Shown: positions 25,760-34,888 of the stretch, one piece after another
Layout of the letters: every line of letters starts with the position of its first letter
Position numbering within the stretch: position 1 is the first letter of the stretch
DNA from: Natrialba swarupiae
GTDB lineage: Archaea; Halobacteriota; Halobacteria; Halobacteriales; Natrialbaceae
Length of the DNA stretch: 64,000 nucleotides
Direction of reading: 5' to 3'
Assembly (NCBI RefSeq): GCF_008245225.1
Contig: NZ_VTAW01000005.1
Span: forward strand, 62,001-126,000
Notes under the pieces: generated by a model
The model's input: only the letters and a program-made list of their open reading frames with translations
Told to the model about the DNA's origin: nothing
Database searches by the model: none
Made by a program: the position numbers and the translations under genes

Positions 25760-26563
25760 CTACAGGCTCGACCGCAACGCCTCGTTCATCGCCTCGACCG
25801 GCGCGTCCTCCCCGGTCCACAACTCGAGCGCCTCGACCCCCTGATACAGTAACATCCACGCGCCGTCGACTGTGGTCGCACCCGCAGCCGCGGCGTCGGA
25901 CAACAGTCGCGTCTCGAGCGGGCGATAGACCGCGTCCATCACCGCGAGATCGCCGTGAAGCGCATCGGCCGGGACGGGCGTCGCGTCCTCCTCCATACCG
26001 ACGCTCGTCGCGTTGACCAGCACGTCGGCGTCGGCGATCAGCGCCTCGAGTTCGTCGAGGCCGTACCCCGTTGCGTCGGGAACGTCGTCCGCGAGGTCGT
26101 GGGCGGTCGAGACGGTCCGGTTGGCGATCGAAACCGTCGCACCCGCGTCGGCCAACCCGAACGAGATCGCCCGGCCAGCGCCGCCTGCGCCGACGACGAC
26201 GGCGTGTGCACCCTCGAGGGAGACGTCGTGATCCCGTAACGCGCGCAACGCGCCCACTGCATCGGTGTTGTGACCGGTCGGCGCGCCCCGCCCCGAGAAG
26301 TCGATCGTGTTGACCGCGCCGATTCGGGCGGCCAACTCGTCGGGTTCGACGATCTCGAGTGCGTCCCGTTTGAACGGAATCGTCACGTTCAGCCCGGTGA
26401 TTCCGAGCGTGTCGGCACCGTCGATCGCCGCCTCGATGTCGTCGGGAGCGGGTTCGAACGTGACGTACCGCGCGTCGAGTCCGAGTTCGTCGTAGGCTGC
26501 CTCGTGCATCGGTGGCGACAGCGAGTGACCGACCGGATTGCCAAGCAGACCGAAGACGTCCAT
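25760..26563 (-). CDS. aroE: Shikimate dehydrogenase
   Basis: A 267-residue NADP-dependent enzyme of the shikimate pathway (3-dehydroshikimate to shikimate). N-terminal substrate motif [20 protein letters not shown]; catalytic Lys in [13 protein letters not shown]; catalytic Asp region [15 protein letters not shown] loop [14 protein letters not shown]-terminal [17 protein letters not shown]. Start set to the second Met (26563; the codon at 26569 is also possible). Not in an operon with its neighbours: the next gene upstream on the same strand begins at 27380 and ends at 26667. Confidence 0.93.
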   Translation of the reverse strand: MDVFGLLGNPVGHSLSPPMHEAAYDELGLDARYVTFEPAPDDIEAAIDGADTLGITGLNVTIPFKRDALEIVEPDELAARIGAVNTIDFSGRGAPTGHNTDAVGALRALRDHDVSLEGAHAVVVGAGGAGRAISFGLADAGATVSIANRTVSTAHDLADDVPDATGYGLDELEALIADADVLVNATSVGMEEDATPVPADALHGDLAVMDAVYRPLETRLLSDAAAAGATTVDGAWMLLYQGVEALELWTGEDAPVEAMNEALRSSL

Positions 26564-26588
26564 AGCCATCGTCCCGACGTCCGAACGG

Positions 26589-26690
26589 GACGACTATAAT
26601 CCGTTTGACTTCGCCGCCGGTCACCAGCACCGGAAACTGGACGAGATCGAACCCGAACTCGAGGAGCTACAGGAGTTGACCGAGAGTTAG
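26589..26690 (+). pseudogene. Short orphan C-terminal ORF fragment
   Basis: A plus-strand frame without any start codon ends in a protein-like stretch: [20 protein letters not shown], then EPELEELQELTES and a stop. The upstream frame runs into the start of aroE on the other strand. It may be the tail of a lost gene, or chance. Confidence 0.3.
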
Positions 26691-27380
26691 ACCGGCCGCC
26701 TCGAGGGCCGGCCGCCGGTCCTCGTCGTCGGTGAACGCCCACCAGGCGATCCGATCGATCGCGAGGGGCCGATACGTGGAGACGAGCGACAGCCACTCAC
26801 AGGAGGCGATCGTCAGCCGATCGGTCGCCGTCTCGAGCGGCGAGTGCTCGAGTTCCTCGTCGACGGCCTCGACGAACGCCGTGACCGTCGGGTCGGGTGT
26901 CACCGCGTCGACGCCCGCGAGCTGTCGGAGATACTGAAAACTCGAGGGGCCGACGCCGGAGATCGATCCGATCGGATCCTCGTCGTGTCGGTACTGATCG
27001 GCCTCGGCCGCCCACCCCCGCAAGGCGGCGAGGTCGTCGTCCTCCGGTCGGCTCGCCAGGACGGCGGCGGCCTCGAGCAAGACGTGACGGTTCCGTCGTG
27101 CACCGAACGCCGCCACGAGGTCGTCGTCCTCGAGTGAAAGTGCGGCGATATCGGCGACGGAACTGACGCGCCCGGTCGCGACGAACGCCTCGCGAAACCG
27201 GGTGACGGCCGGTTTGATGCCGTCGACGAACCGCTGTCCGGTCGTCGCGGCCGCGGCTTCGGCGACGAGCAAGCGGGTATCGTCGCCGGTCCACCGCTCG
27301 AACTCGAGAAACGGCTGGACGAGTTCCTCGACCGGGACGTCGTCGGCGTATCGATCGAGAACCGGCTGGACCGAATTCAT
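26667..27380 (-). CDS. HhH-GPD-like (DNA glycosylase-fold) haloarchaeal protein
   Basis: A 237-residue all-helical protein. The region ISGVGPSSFQYLRQLAGVDA, then VTPDPTVTAFVEAVDEE, resembles the hairpin and following segment of HhH-GPD base-excision glycosylases (GVGPxxAxYFxxMxGxD...D). The usual catalytic Lys before the hairpin is not obvious, so activity is uncertain. The start at 27380 gives MNSVQPVLDRYADDVPVEEL. A repair or structural role is inferred only from the fold resemblance. Confidence 0.6.
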   Translation of the reverse strand: MNSVQPVLDRYADDVPVEELVQPFLEFERWTGDDTRLLVAEAAAATTGQRFVDGIKPAVTRFREAFVATGRVSSVADIAALSLEDDDLVAAFGARRNRHVLLEAAAVLASRPEDDDLAALRGWAAEADQYRHDEDPIGSISGVGPSSFQYLRQLAGVDAVTPDPTVTAFVEAVDEELEHSPLETATDRLTIASCEWLSLVSTYRPLAIDRIAWWAFTDDEDRRPALEAAGLTLGQLL

Positions 27381-27501
27381 TCCTACGGCACAACATATCA
27401 CACGGCGTGCGTATAGCTGTGTCGACCGAATGGTGTGTCCGGCGACGAAAAAACCGGGGACGTGGTCGACGGTCGGAACCGCGAGGTTCCACGCTCGGAG
27501 A

Positions 27502-27864
27502 CTAAACCAAAAGCGAGACGACGCGGACGATTACGACGACCATCGCCACGACCCCCAACAACACGAACAACACGTTCTCGAGGCTCGGATCTCCCGACTC
27601 GACCGGGGCCGAACTGGGCTCGGGTTCGTACGGATCGTCGTCCGCTGGCTCCTCGTCGTCCGGTTCGGGATCGCCGGAGAGATCGATCGGGATCCGTTCA
27701 CGCTCGGCGTCCGATTCGTCCCCGTCGGTCGTCGAACCGTCCCACTCCTCCGAGTCACGGTCCCAGCCGGATTCGGTGTCGGTTCTGGATCCGAAGACGT
27801 CCGGCTCGGAATCGGGGCCTCGAGGGCCCGTCTCGTCGTCGACACCGGACGAGTCGTCTGCCAT
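27502..27864 (-). CDS. Acidic protein with single C-terminal membrane helix
   Basis: A 120-residue protein: about 90 residues of Asp/Glu/Ser/Gly-rich disordered sequence (including ERERIPIDLSGDPEPDDEEP), then a hydrophobic helix NVLFVLLGVVAMVVVIVRVV at the end. It is likely a tail-anchored protein with a cytoplasmic or external acidic domain. A conserved haloarchaeal pattern; no function known. ATG at 27864 chosen over 27891 because MADDSSG is typical. Confidence 0.75.
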   Translation of the reverse strand: MADDSSGVDDETGPRGPDSEPDVFGSRTDTESGWDRDSEEWDGSTTDGDESDAERERIPIDLSGDPEPDDEEPADDDPYEPEPSSAPVESGDPSLENVLFVLLGVVAMVVVIVRVVSLLV

Positions 27865-27914
27865 GCCGAGTGCTACTGGCCGGATCGACAAAAATCCGCG
27901 GTCGTGCGTCGGCG

Positions 27915-29663
27915 TTACACTCGATCGCCAGTATCGCCGCCGTAGACGACGCCGCGTTCGGCGTCGAGCGTCACGGTCGCCCCCGACTCGGTCTCCGCGA
28001 CGTCTGCGCCGCTTATCATCGGAATCCCGATCTCGCGAGCCACGAGCGCCGGATAGCCGGTCATCCCGCGCTGGGCGTTGACGATGCCGCCGATCTTTGT
28101 GACGTCGCCGGCGAACTCCTCGTCGAAGTCAGGCGAAAGCGCGAGGATCGCCCCCTCCGGGACGTCCGCGAGGTCGCCGTGGTCGACGTGCTCGAGCGGG
28201 CCAGTGACCCGACCCTCGACGACGACCCGGCCGGTCGTCAGCGCCTCCGCGGCGACGTGAACCTTCAGCATGTTCGTCGTGTTCGCCCCCTCGAGTTCGG
28301 TCATCATGCCACAGAGGACGACGACGGTGTCGCCGCTCTCTGCGATGCCCGCCTCGAGTGCCGACTGGACGGCCTTCTCCACGACGGCGTCGGCTCCCTG
28401 GTCGGAGACGCGGGCGTAAAGCGGCGTCACGCCCCACGAGAGCGCGAGCCGACGGCGGATCTCGTGGCGTTGCGTCGAGGCGACGACGGGGACGCCGGGT
28501 CGGTACTTCGCCGTCTTCAACGCCGTGTAGCCGGACTCGGTCGCCGCGACGACGGCGTCGGCACCGATGTCCCGCGCGAGAAATCGCGCCGACCGGGCCA
28601 GGGCGTCCGTCCGCGCCTCACCGGCCGAGGGAACCCGTTGCTCGAGTAACTCGGCGTACTCCGTGGAGTTCTCGACTTCGGTGACGATGCTGTCCATCGC
28701 GTCGACGACGGCCACGGGGTGGTCGCCGATCGCGGTCTCGGCCGAGAGCATGACCGCGTCGGTGCCGTCGAGGACGGCGTTTGCGACGTCGGATGCCTCC
28801 GCGCGCGTCGGCCGGCGGGCGTGGACCATCGAGTCCAGCATCTCCGTCGCCGTGATGACCGGCAGTCCCTCGTTTCGGGATTTTCGGATGATCCGCTTTT
28901 GGATCATCGGCACGTCTTCCATCGGACACTCGACGCCCAGATCGCCACGGGCGACCATGATCCCGTAGGAGGCCTCGATGATCTCGTCTAAGTTCTCGAC
29001 TGCGCCGGCGCGTTCGATCTTCGAGATGATCGGAATCTCGACGCCCAGCTCCTCTAACACCTCGCTGACCTCGTAGACGTCCTCGGCGTCGCGGACGAAA
29101 CTCGCGGCGACGAAGTCGACCTCTTTCTCGGCGGCCAACTCGAGATCGGCTCGATCCTTCTCGGTGACGATATCGAGGTCGAGATCGACGCCCGGAACGT
29201 TGACCCCTTTTCGGCCGCCGAGCTCGCCGCCGGTGTCGACGTGAGCCCTGACGACGTCGCCGTCCTGTTCGACGACGGTCGTCTCGATCAACCCGTCGTC
29301 GAGCAAGATGCTGTCGCCTGCTTCGACCGGATCGATCGGCAACGAGAGCCCGACGGTCTCCGACGTACTCGTCTCACCCTCGACGAATTGGATCTCGGTG
29401 CCGGTCTCGAGCGTGACCGTCTCACCCTCTGGAAGGGGTGCCGTCCGGATCTCGGGCCCCTGCATGTCGAGCATGACCGCGACGGGCTCTTCCCGACTCT
29501 CGTCGACGGCTCTCACCCGGTCGACGAGGTCGGCTCGATCCTCGGGGCTGCCGTGGCTCGCGTTGAGGCGTGCGACGGACATGCCGGCGTCGGCGAGTTC
29601 CTCGATCGTCCGGCGATCGTTCGACGCCGGACCCAGAGTACAGACGATCTTCGCGTTTCTCAT
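27915..29663 (-). CDS. pyk: Pyruvate kinase with C-terminal PEP-utilizer domain
   Basis: A 582-residue enzyme making pyruvate and ATP from PEP. Barrel start MRNAKIVCTLGPASNDRRTI; active-site Lys region PIISKIERAGAVENLDEII; MVARGDLGVECPMEDVPMIQ; ITATEMLDSMVHARRPTRAE; a C-terminal extra domain (about 480-582) with GGIVNAQRGMTGYPALVARE, as in PEP-synthase/PTS-I mobile domains. This extension is known in some pyruvate kinases. Start at 29663 is the canonical one; the longer open frame (to 29933) runs over a GYD gene on the other strand. Confidence 0.96.
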   Translation of the reverse strand: MRNAKIVCTLGPASNDRRTIEELADAGMSVARLNASHGSPEDRADLVDRVRAVDESREEPVAVMLDMQGPEIRTAPLPEGETVTLETGTEIQFVEGETSTSETVGLSLPIDPVEAGDSILLDDGLIETTVVEQDGDVVRAHVDTGGELGGRKGVNVPGVDLDLDIVTEKDRADLELAAEKEVDFVAASFVRDAEDVYEVSEVLEELGVEIPIISKIERAGAVENLDEIIEASYGIMVARGDLGVECPMEDVPMIQKRIIRKSRNEGLPVITATEMLDSMVHARRPTRAEASDVANAVLDGTDAVMLSAETAIGDHPVAVVDAMDSIVTEVENSTEYAELLEQRVPSAGEARTDALARSARFLARDIGADAVVAATESGYTALKTAKYRPGVPVVASTQRHEIRRRLALSWGVTPLYARVSDQGADAVVEKAVQSALEAGIAESGDTVVVLCGMMTELEGANTTNMLKVHVAAEALTTGRVVVEGRVTGPLEHVDHGDLADVPEGAILALSPDFDEEFAGDVTKIGGIVNAQRGMTGYPALVAREIGIPMISGADVAETESGATVTLDAERGVVYGGDTGDRV

Positions 29664-29826
29664 GGCTCGAGGTAGCGCGAGCACGGCCAAAAAGATGTGT
29701 GACTTACTCGATATCGAATACATCTTTTCGACGACCGTCGCCGTCGTCCGATCGCGATGGTCGCCTATCCCAGTCCATTCCCGTGCCACGCCAACCGTTT
29801 TCCGTCCATCCGTTGTGGCTGACGCC

Positions 29827-30114
29827 ATGCCGACGTACGCGTCACTGATCGAACTCGAGGACCGCGACGTCCAGAACGCCCAGGAACTCGCGTCGATCTG
29901 GGGCGAGATACAAACGGAGTTCGACCAGCACAACGCCTCGCTCGAGGACTCCTACGCGATCCTCGGCGAGCACGACTTCCTCATCGTCTTCGAGGCCGAC
30001 GACCGCGAGGCGGCGTTCAAGTCCGCCCTGACCTTGCGTCGACACGGTCTCTCCGGGCAGACGATGGAGCTCGTCGACACCGACGCCTTCTCACAGTTAG
30101 TCGACGAGATCTGA
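29827..30114 (+). CDS. GYD-domain protein
   Basis: A 95-residue single-domain protein. MPTYASLIELEDRDVQNAQE, then YAILGEHDFLIVFEADDREA (the GxYD-type motif reads LGEHDFL), then TLRRHGLSGQTMELVDTDAF. GYD proteins are dimeric alpha/beta barrel-like folds of unknown function. Divergent from pyk, 163 nt apart, so the two may share a regulatory region. Confidence 0.88.
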   Translation: MPTYASLIELEDRDVQNAQELASIWGEIQTEFDQHNASLEDSYAILGEHDFLIVFEADDREAAFKSALTLRRHGLSGQTMELVDTDAFSQLVDEI

Positions 30115-30235
30115 TCGGTCGTCGCGTCGTCGACGAACGGCGGCGTCTAGAACCGTCGGTCGGTGACGACCGTTAGGAGGAAACTATTGCTCCAAATACA
30201 TATGCGCCTCCCTCAAGAAGTGAGACGTACGATCG

Positions 30236-32623
30236 ATGTCGGACAGACCATCGCGCAGACGTGTGCTCGCGGGATCGGCCCTCCTCGGAACGACGGCACT
30301 CGCCGGTCGCCTTCCCCGCGAGGCGGCCGCCACTGCCGCAGAGTCGCCGAACGCGGAACGGACGGCCCCCGGACCCGAATCCCAGGGGGCGACGGAGACG
30401 CCCCCCGCCAGTCGAATCGCCAGACAGCCACCTCAGGACCTCGACCTCGAGGGCCTCGAGTCGTTCGTCGACGAGCGGATGGACGACCTGCTCGAGACCC
30501 ACGATGTCGTCGGCGCGTCGGTTGCCGTCGTCCACGACGGCACCGTCGAGCACCTGGGAGGGTACGGCGAGGCCGACGCCGAGGACGGCACCCCCGTCGA
30601 CCCCGAGGAGACTGGCTTTCGGATCGCGTCCGTCTCCAAGCCGATCGTCTGGACTGCCCTGATGCAACTGATCGAAGACGGCGAGATCGACCCCGACGAA
30701 GACATTCGAAGCTCCCTCGAGTCGGTCTCGATCCCCGAGACGTACGACGAGCCGATCACGGCTGCCCACCTCGCGACCCACACGGCTGGCTTCGAGGAGC
30801 GAGCCCGGGGCACCTGGGTCGTCGACCCCGACGACGTGCGGCCGCTGCCCGACGTGCTGGCGAAGGAACAGCCAGCGCGAGTCCGGCCGCCGGGCGAGGT
30901 CGCCTCCTACTCGAACTACGGAACCTCCCTCGCGGGCCAGCTCGTCGCGGACGTCGCCGGCACCAGCTTCGCGGAGTACGCCGAAGCGAACGTCTTCGAT
31001 CCCCTCGAGATGACGTCGACGACGTTCGACCAGCCCGTCCCCGAGGGGTTCGACGCGACCGTGGCGACCGGATACACGGCGTTCGCGGGAACGACCCAGT
31101 CCGTTCCAGACCTTCTCCTCGAGATCAGTCCCGCCGGCGCTGCCACGTCGACCGCCGCCGATATGGCGCAGTTCCTCCGCGCACACCTCGAGGGCGGCGC
31201 GATCGGCGGTGGCAACACCGGCGATACCGGGAACGGCGCGCCCGAGGAGTCGGACGGGTCGGACGCCGAGAGACGGATACTCGCGCCCGAGTCAGTCGAC
31301 GCGATGCACGAGCGGTGGTTCTCTCACCACGAGGCGGTCGACGGCGTCGGGTTCGGGCTGATCGAGGGCGAGCGAAACGGCGTCCGGACGCTCGAACACG
31401 ACGGCGCGATCCCCGGCTCGTTCACCAGCTTCCTCGTGGTGGTCCCCGCGTACGATCTCGGACTGTTCGTCGCGACGAACACGAACACGGGCGCGCTCGC
31501 GACCGGTGACTTTCTCGATTCGTTCTTCGAGGAGTACGCCTCTACGACCGAGGTCGAACCGGGAGACGGCGGCGAACCCGAAGCGGACGAGGGCGCACTC
31601 GAGGGGAACGGTGACACGCTCGAGCCGGACGGAAGCCCCGAGCGTGCCGCCAAACTCGAGGGCACCTACCGGGCCGTTCGAGTGGCGGAGACCTCCCACG
31701 CACGGCTCTCGACGACGATCCAGGCCGAGTCGGTCGACGTCTCCGTCGACGAGGACGGCTATCTCGTCACCGACTTCGGCGGTTCGGACCGCTGGGTCGA
31801 ACGTGAACCCCTCGTCTTCGAGGCGGTCGACGGCGTGGACACGCTCGCGTTTCGCGAGGGAAACGGCGGGATCCGATATCTCTGTCTGGGCTTTCACGCC
31901 TTCGAGCGGGTCTCCCGTCTCGACTCGCTCGTCACTCACGGCGGCCTCGCGGCGGTCACGACCCTCGGGATGCTCTCGGGCGTCGCGGCCTGGCCGCTCT
32001 CCTGGGCGAAACGTCGATTCGTCGACCGCGAGTCGCCAGCCGGTGTCGACGAAAGCACGGACGAGAGGGGGCACGAACGAGAGACGCGAGGCGCAGTCGA
32101 CGACGACTTCGACTCGAGCGATGGTGCGCAGGCGGCCGAGGCTACCTCCGGTGTGTCGGTGGCGGCCGGCGGTAGCGGAGGTGACTTGGTCGAGGGTGGG
32201 GATGGCGGAGATAACTCGGACGAGAATGGTGATGGCGGTGACGTCCCAGCCGACAACGCGACGGACGAATCGACCGTCGACTGGCGCTCGCGGGTGACGC
32301 CCTCGCCGGAAGCCCGCCCGCGGTGGATCGCCGGTGGGGCCATCGCCTGCCTGTTCGGGTTCGTCTTCGGGGTCGTCGTGCTGGCGTTTTTCGTCTACCC
32401 GTACACGCTGTTCAGCAGGCCACCGCTCGTCTACGAACTCCTCTCGGTGTTACCGATCCTAGGCGCGGCCGGGACGGTGGTCGCCGCGGGATACGCCGTC
32501 CTCGCCTGGCGTGAGGGGGACTGGGGGGACCTCTCGAGGATCCACTACGCGGTCGTGGTCGCCAGCATGGCCGGCTTCTGCTGGCTGCTCTGGTACTGGA
32601 ACTTCCTCCGGATTCCGTTCTGA
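30236..32623 (+). CDS. Serine hydrolase (class C beta-lactamase-like) with Tat signal and C-terminal membrane domain
   Basis: A 795-residue exported enzyme. Tat signal SDRPSRRRVLAGSALLG at the N-terminus. Beta-lactamase/penicillin-binding domain (about 70-430): SxxK motif SVSK at 132-135 and a YSNYG motif (the YxN). A beta-rich domain with ERAAKLEGTYRAVRVAETSH follows (about 460-560). Near residue 570 a membrane helix begins; then a Gly/Asp/Glu-rich linker and three more membrane helices to the end. The usual soluble family members have only the first domain, so it is probably tethered by the C-terminal helices. Substrate unknown; D-amino-acid or ester hydrolysis is typical of the fold. Confidence 0.9.
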   Translation: MSDRPSRRRVLAGSALLGTTALAGRLPREAAATAAESPNAERTAPGPESQGATETPPASRIARQPPQDLDLEGLESFVDERMDDLLETHDVVGASVAVVHDGTVEHLGGYGEADAEDGTPVDPEETGFRIASVSKPIVWTALMQLIEDGEIDPDEDIRSSLESVSIPETYDEPITAAHLATHTAGFEERARGTWVVDPDDVRPLPDVLAKEQPARVRPPGEVASYSNYGTSLAGQLVADVAGTSFAEYAEANVFDPLEMTSTTFDQPVPEGFDATVATGYTAFAGTTQSVPDLLLEISPAGAATSTAADMAQFLRAHLEGGAIGGGNTGDTGNGAPEESDGSDAERRILAPESVDAMHERWFSHHEAVDGVGFGLIEGERNGVRTLEHDGAIPGSFTSFLVVVPAYDLGLFVATNTNTGALATGDFLDSFFEEYASTTEVEPGDGGEPEADEGALEGNGDTLEPDGSPERAAKLEGTYRAVRVAETSHARLSTTIQAESVDVSVDEDGYLVTDFGGSDRWVEREPLVFEAVDGVDTLAFREGNGGIRYLCLGFHAFERVSRLDSLVTHGGLAAVTTLGMLSGVAAWPLSWAKRRFVDRESPAGVDESTDERGHERETRGAVDDDFDSSDGAQAAEATSGVSVAAGGSGGDLVEGGDGGDNSDENGDGGDVPADNATDESTVDWRSRVTPSPEARPRWIAGGAIACLFGFVFGVVVLAFFVYPYTLFSRPPLVYELLSVLPILGAAGTVVAAGYAVLAWREGDWGDLSRIHYAVVVASMAGFCWLLWYWNFLRIPF

Positions 32624-32780
32624 CCGCGCTTTCCCGGCAGCGTATCGTACACCGGGTCGTCGTCGACTTCGAGTGATCGATCCTATCGTAATCGTTGAAA
32701 CGATTTACTCACCGCTCGCACTCGAGTGGCCAACACCGGCCGTGCTGGCCGCTGATTGGCGAGTGGGAGTACAATGACTG

Positions 32781-33272
32781 TCAACGATCACTATACCGTT
32801 CGGTCCCGGTGTCAACAGGAGGGAGTCGAGCCGCCGACAGCCAGAACGCCTCGAACGCTCGAATGATCTCCTCGAGTTCCTCGGGGTCTGTGGGTTTCGT
32901 GAGACATGCGTTCGCGTTCTGTTCGTAGATGGTGCGGACTTCTCGTTCGGACACCGTCCCGGTCGTTACGATAACGGGGATGTGATCGGTAGCCGGATCG
33001 CTATTCAGTTCCGCTAACACCGTTTCACCGGTGACGCCTGGAAGGTGCCAGTCGAGGATGACGAGGCCAGTCGGCGGCGCGTCAGTGTACTCGCCACGTT
33101 GATGGACGAAATCGAGCGCATCCGATCCGGTCGTAACGATAGCGAGCACGTCCGCGAGTCCCCGGTCCTCGCTCACCTCTTCGACGAGACGCGCGTCACC
33201 CGGGTTATCTTCGACGAGCAGGATGCTAGAGGGCGAACTCGCGTTCGTATCCTGGTCGTCTCGGGACGACAT
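32781..33272 (-). CDS. Response regulator receiver protein
   Basis: A 163-residue single receiver. Acidic pocket LLVEDNPGDARL; phosphoacceptor Asp in LVILDWHLPGVTGE; conserved Thr in IPVIVTTGTVSE and Lys in ACLTKPTDPEELEE. No output domain, so it resembles the Rcp1/CheY type that acts through protein contacts. No histidine kinase is adjacent. Start at 33272 (MSSRDDQDT); the upstream Met (33290) has no extra support. Confidence 0.92.
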   Translation of the reverse strand: MSSRDDQDTNASSPSSILLVEDNPGDARLVEEVSEDRGLADVLAIVTTGSDALDFVHQRGEYTDAPPTGLVILDWHLPGVTGETVLAELNSDPATDHIPVIVTTGTVSEREVRTIYEQNANACLTKPTDPEELEEIIRAFEAFWLSAARLPPVDTGTERYSDR

Positions 33273-33467
33273 TACAGTCAAACACATCATTCCTCCCCGT
33301 ATAAATCTACCATACGTAATATTTCATAAACTGAGAGGGAATTGTCAGATGAGAGTTGAAACGACTACCACTCGTTCTCGTTCGACCTGCACCGACCGAT
33401 CACGATTCTCGGAGCGGGCCAACCCACGTGCAACAGTCGTCTCTCGAGGTGCCACCCCCGGCGAATC
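33273..33467. other. Intergenic region upstream of the debris zone
   Basis: No gene seen. AT-rich at 33290-33350 (probable promoter of the response regulator). The stretch 33360-33465 is GC-rich with no protein-like frame. Confidence 0.4.
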
Positions 33468-33562
33468 CACGCCTGAACGAGCGAAGCGACGTGAAGGCGT
33501 GGACTCGCCAAACATCGCAACCGCTTCGCGTTTGCTCAATCCCGGCGAGTCCATCATTCTGC
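33468..33562 (+). repeat. tRNA-Ala tail repeat, copy B
   Basis: A tRNA tail-like CCCGGCGAATCCACGCC opens the copy; the spacer GAACGAGCGAAGCGACGTGA follows, then the arm GGACTCGCC and the 50-bp block (33499-33548) identical to copy A, ending ATCCCGGCGAGTCCA. No tRNA gene accompanies it. It overlaps the end of the ORF fragment on the minus strand. Confidence 0.8.
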
Positions 33563-33762
33563 GACGCGAGCAAATTCGCGAGCGTCGCAAACTGTCTTCG
33601 TACGACATCACGTTCCCGAAAGACGACCTCCGTGGTGAGGAGCCACTCGAGAGAAACGGCGAGTTCAGAGACGAGCACCATCGTTACATCTGTCACGTCG
33701 AGAACAGTGAATAGACGCTCGAGGATCCGCTGGGAGAGATCAATCGGGACGGTCGCGACGGG
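33553..33762 (-). pseudogene. Unrecognised ORF fragment, truncated at the tail repeat
   Basis: A minus-strand frame encodes about 70 protein-like residues, including DLSQRILERLFTVLDVTDVT and LLTTEVVFRERDVVRRQFAT, that stop looking like protein exactly where copy B of the tail repeat begins. No clear start codon context. The family is not recognised. Insertion of the repeat seems to have removed its C-terminus. Confidence 0.4.
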
Positions 33763-33842
33763 GTCAATTTCCCACCAGCATAATTCAAATTCAAAACATA
33801 TTTGGTGCGTTGAGAACAAACCGTTCGAAACGCTTAGCAATC

Positions 33843-34460
33843 GTGCAATCGATAGATCTTCGTCGAGCGTCCCGCGTTGTGGGGAGGATGGCTCTTCCGT
33901 ACGTTCCGGTGGTGGCGTTTGCAGTCGTCGCCGTGAGTGGACTCTTCGAGTATACCGATACCAGGGCGATCCACCTGTTCGGAGCCACGGAGGGGCTGTG
34001 GGTCGTACTCAATCCGTTCTACTACGTTACGAACATGTTTCTCCATCTGGACTGGTCGCACTTCCGTACCAATATGCTTCTGTGGATGCCGTTTGCGATT
34101 CTCCTGACGTGGATGACGAGCAACAGGCACGTGTTGGGACTCGTCGTGGGGACCAACGTGTTGACGAGCCTAGTGCTCGCTATCGGTGGGATGGCCGTCT
34201 GGGGTCTAAGCGGTGCGGTCTTCGCCGTCGTTGCGGCGACTCTCGTTCGAGCAACGGGGTACGCGATGCGAGGTGTCTCGAGGGACACCCTCATCGCCAC
34301 ACTCGTTGGGGTACTGTTTCCGACGACGTTCGCGCTTCTCGCCATCATGGTTCTGGCCGGCAGACAAACCCATATCTCCCACGTCGGACACCTCCTCGGG
34401 TTCGCATTCGCGGGTGTGATCGAGTCGGTGTTTGTCGTTGCCAGTCGACAGAATCGGTGA
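33843..34460 (+). CDS. Rhomboid-like intramembrane protease (paralogue)
   Basis: A 205-residue membrane protein with about six helices. The loop motif NMFLHLDWSHFRTNMLLW corresponds to the rhomboid HxxxxHxxxNM region; the catalytic Ser lies in GLSGAVFAV and the catalytic His in HVGHLLGFAF. So it keeps both catalytic residues. It differs from the rhomboid at 9.3 kb. The start is uncertain: GTG at 33843 is used here; ATG at 33888 (preceded by GGGAGG) is an alternative and would leave all helices intact. Surroundings are gene debris, suggesting a mobile or recently rearranged site. Confidence 0.75.
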   Translation: MQSIDLRRASRVVGRMALPYVPVVAFAVVAVSGLFEYTDTRAIHLFGATEGLWVVLNPFYYVTNMFLHLDWSHFRTNMLLWMPFAILLTWMTSNRHVLGLVVGTNVLTSLVLAIGGMAVWGLSGAVFAVVAATLVRATGYAMRGVSRDTLIATLVGVLFPTTFALLAIMVLAGRQTHISHVGHLLGFAFAGVIESVFVVASRQNR

Positions 34461-34623
34461 CCTGACGAGGCAGTCGACTCGAGTCGGTGTCGACACCAAT
34501 ACTTCCGACCGACCGCCGTCCAGAGCTTCGTACAGTGTCACCCGGGATTCGTTCCGTTTTCGAGCGGAAAGCCACCGTCTCGAGACGGACGGCGGATGGC
34601 CGTCACCGGTCGGTTTATCTTCG

Positions 34624-34830
34624 GTGTTGCCGGACGTCGATCAAGTCGTATATCGTCACACTGTGGGCGATATTTACAACGGGCTCGTCGATTCGGGGTT
34701 CGCCGTCGAACGAATGCGTGAACTCGGAACGTCGGACCCCGAAGACTACGAGCCAGGGCCGTGGGGTGAGTTCACGCCGAAGTTGATGAGCAAGCCTCCA
34801 GCAGTGTTGATTTTCGAGACGCGAAAAGAG
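34624..34830 (+). pseudogene. C-terminal fragment of a SAM-dependent methyltransferase
   Basis: About 69 residues resemble the C-terminus of haloarchaeal class I methyltransferases: VYRHTVGDIYNGLVDSGFAV, MRELGTSDPEDYEPGPWGEF, then SKPPAVLIFETRK. The Rossmann and SAM-binding parts are absent; the frame upstream is Ser/Arg-rich non-protein sequence. It is a relic next to dapE. Confidence 0.55.
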
Positions 34831-34888
34831 TGCCCACACTCCGGCGATTCGAACGTCGAGACGAAACACGCTCGGCGCGTTTGCCGAA

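Noticed and set aside
29664-29933. N-terminal extension of pyruvate kinase in the open frame
   Set aside because: It would overlap the GYD gene and lacks pyruvate kinase sequence; canonical start is MRNAKIVCTLGP at 29663.
8588-33562. A 25-kb integrated island bounded by the two tail-repeat copies
   Set aside because: The copies are in opposite orientation and enclose core genes (tuf, rpsJ, hom, aIF2-alpha operon, pyk), with no integrase; this is not a typical tRNA-integrated element.
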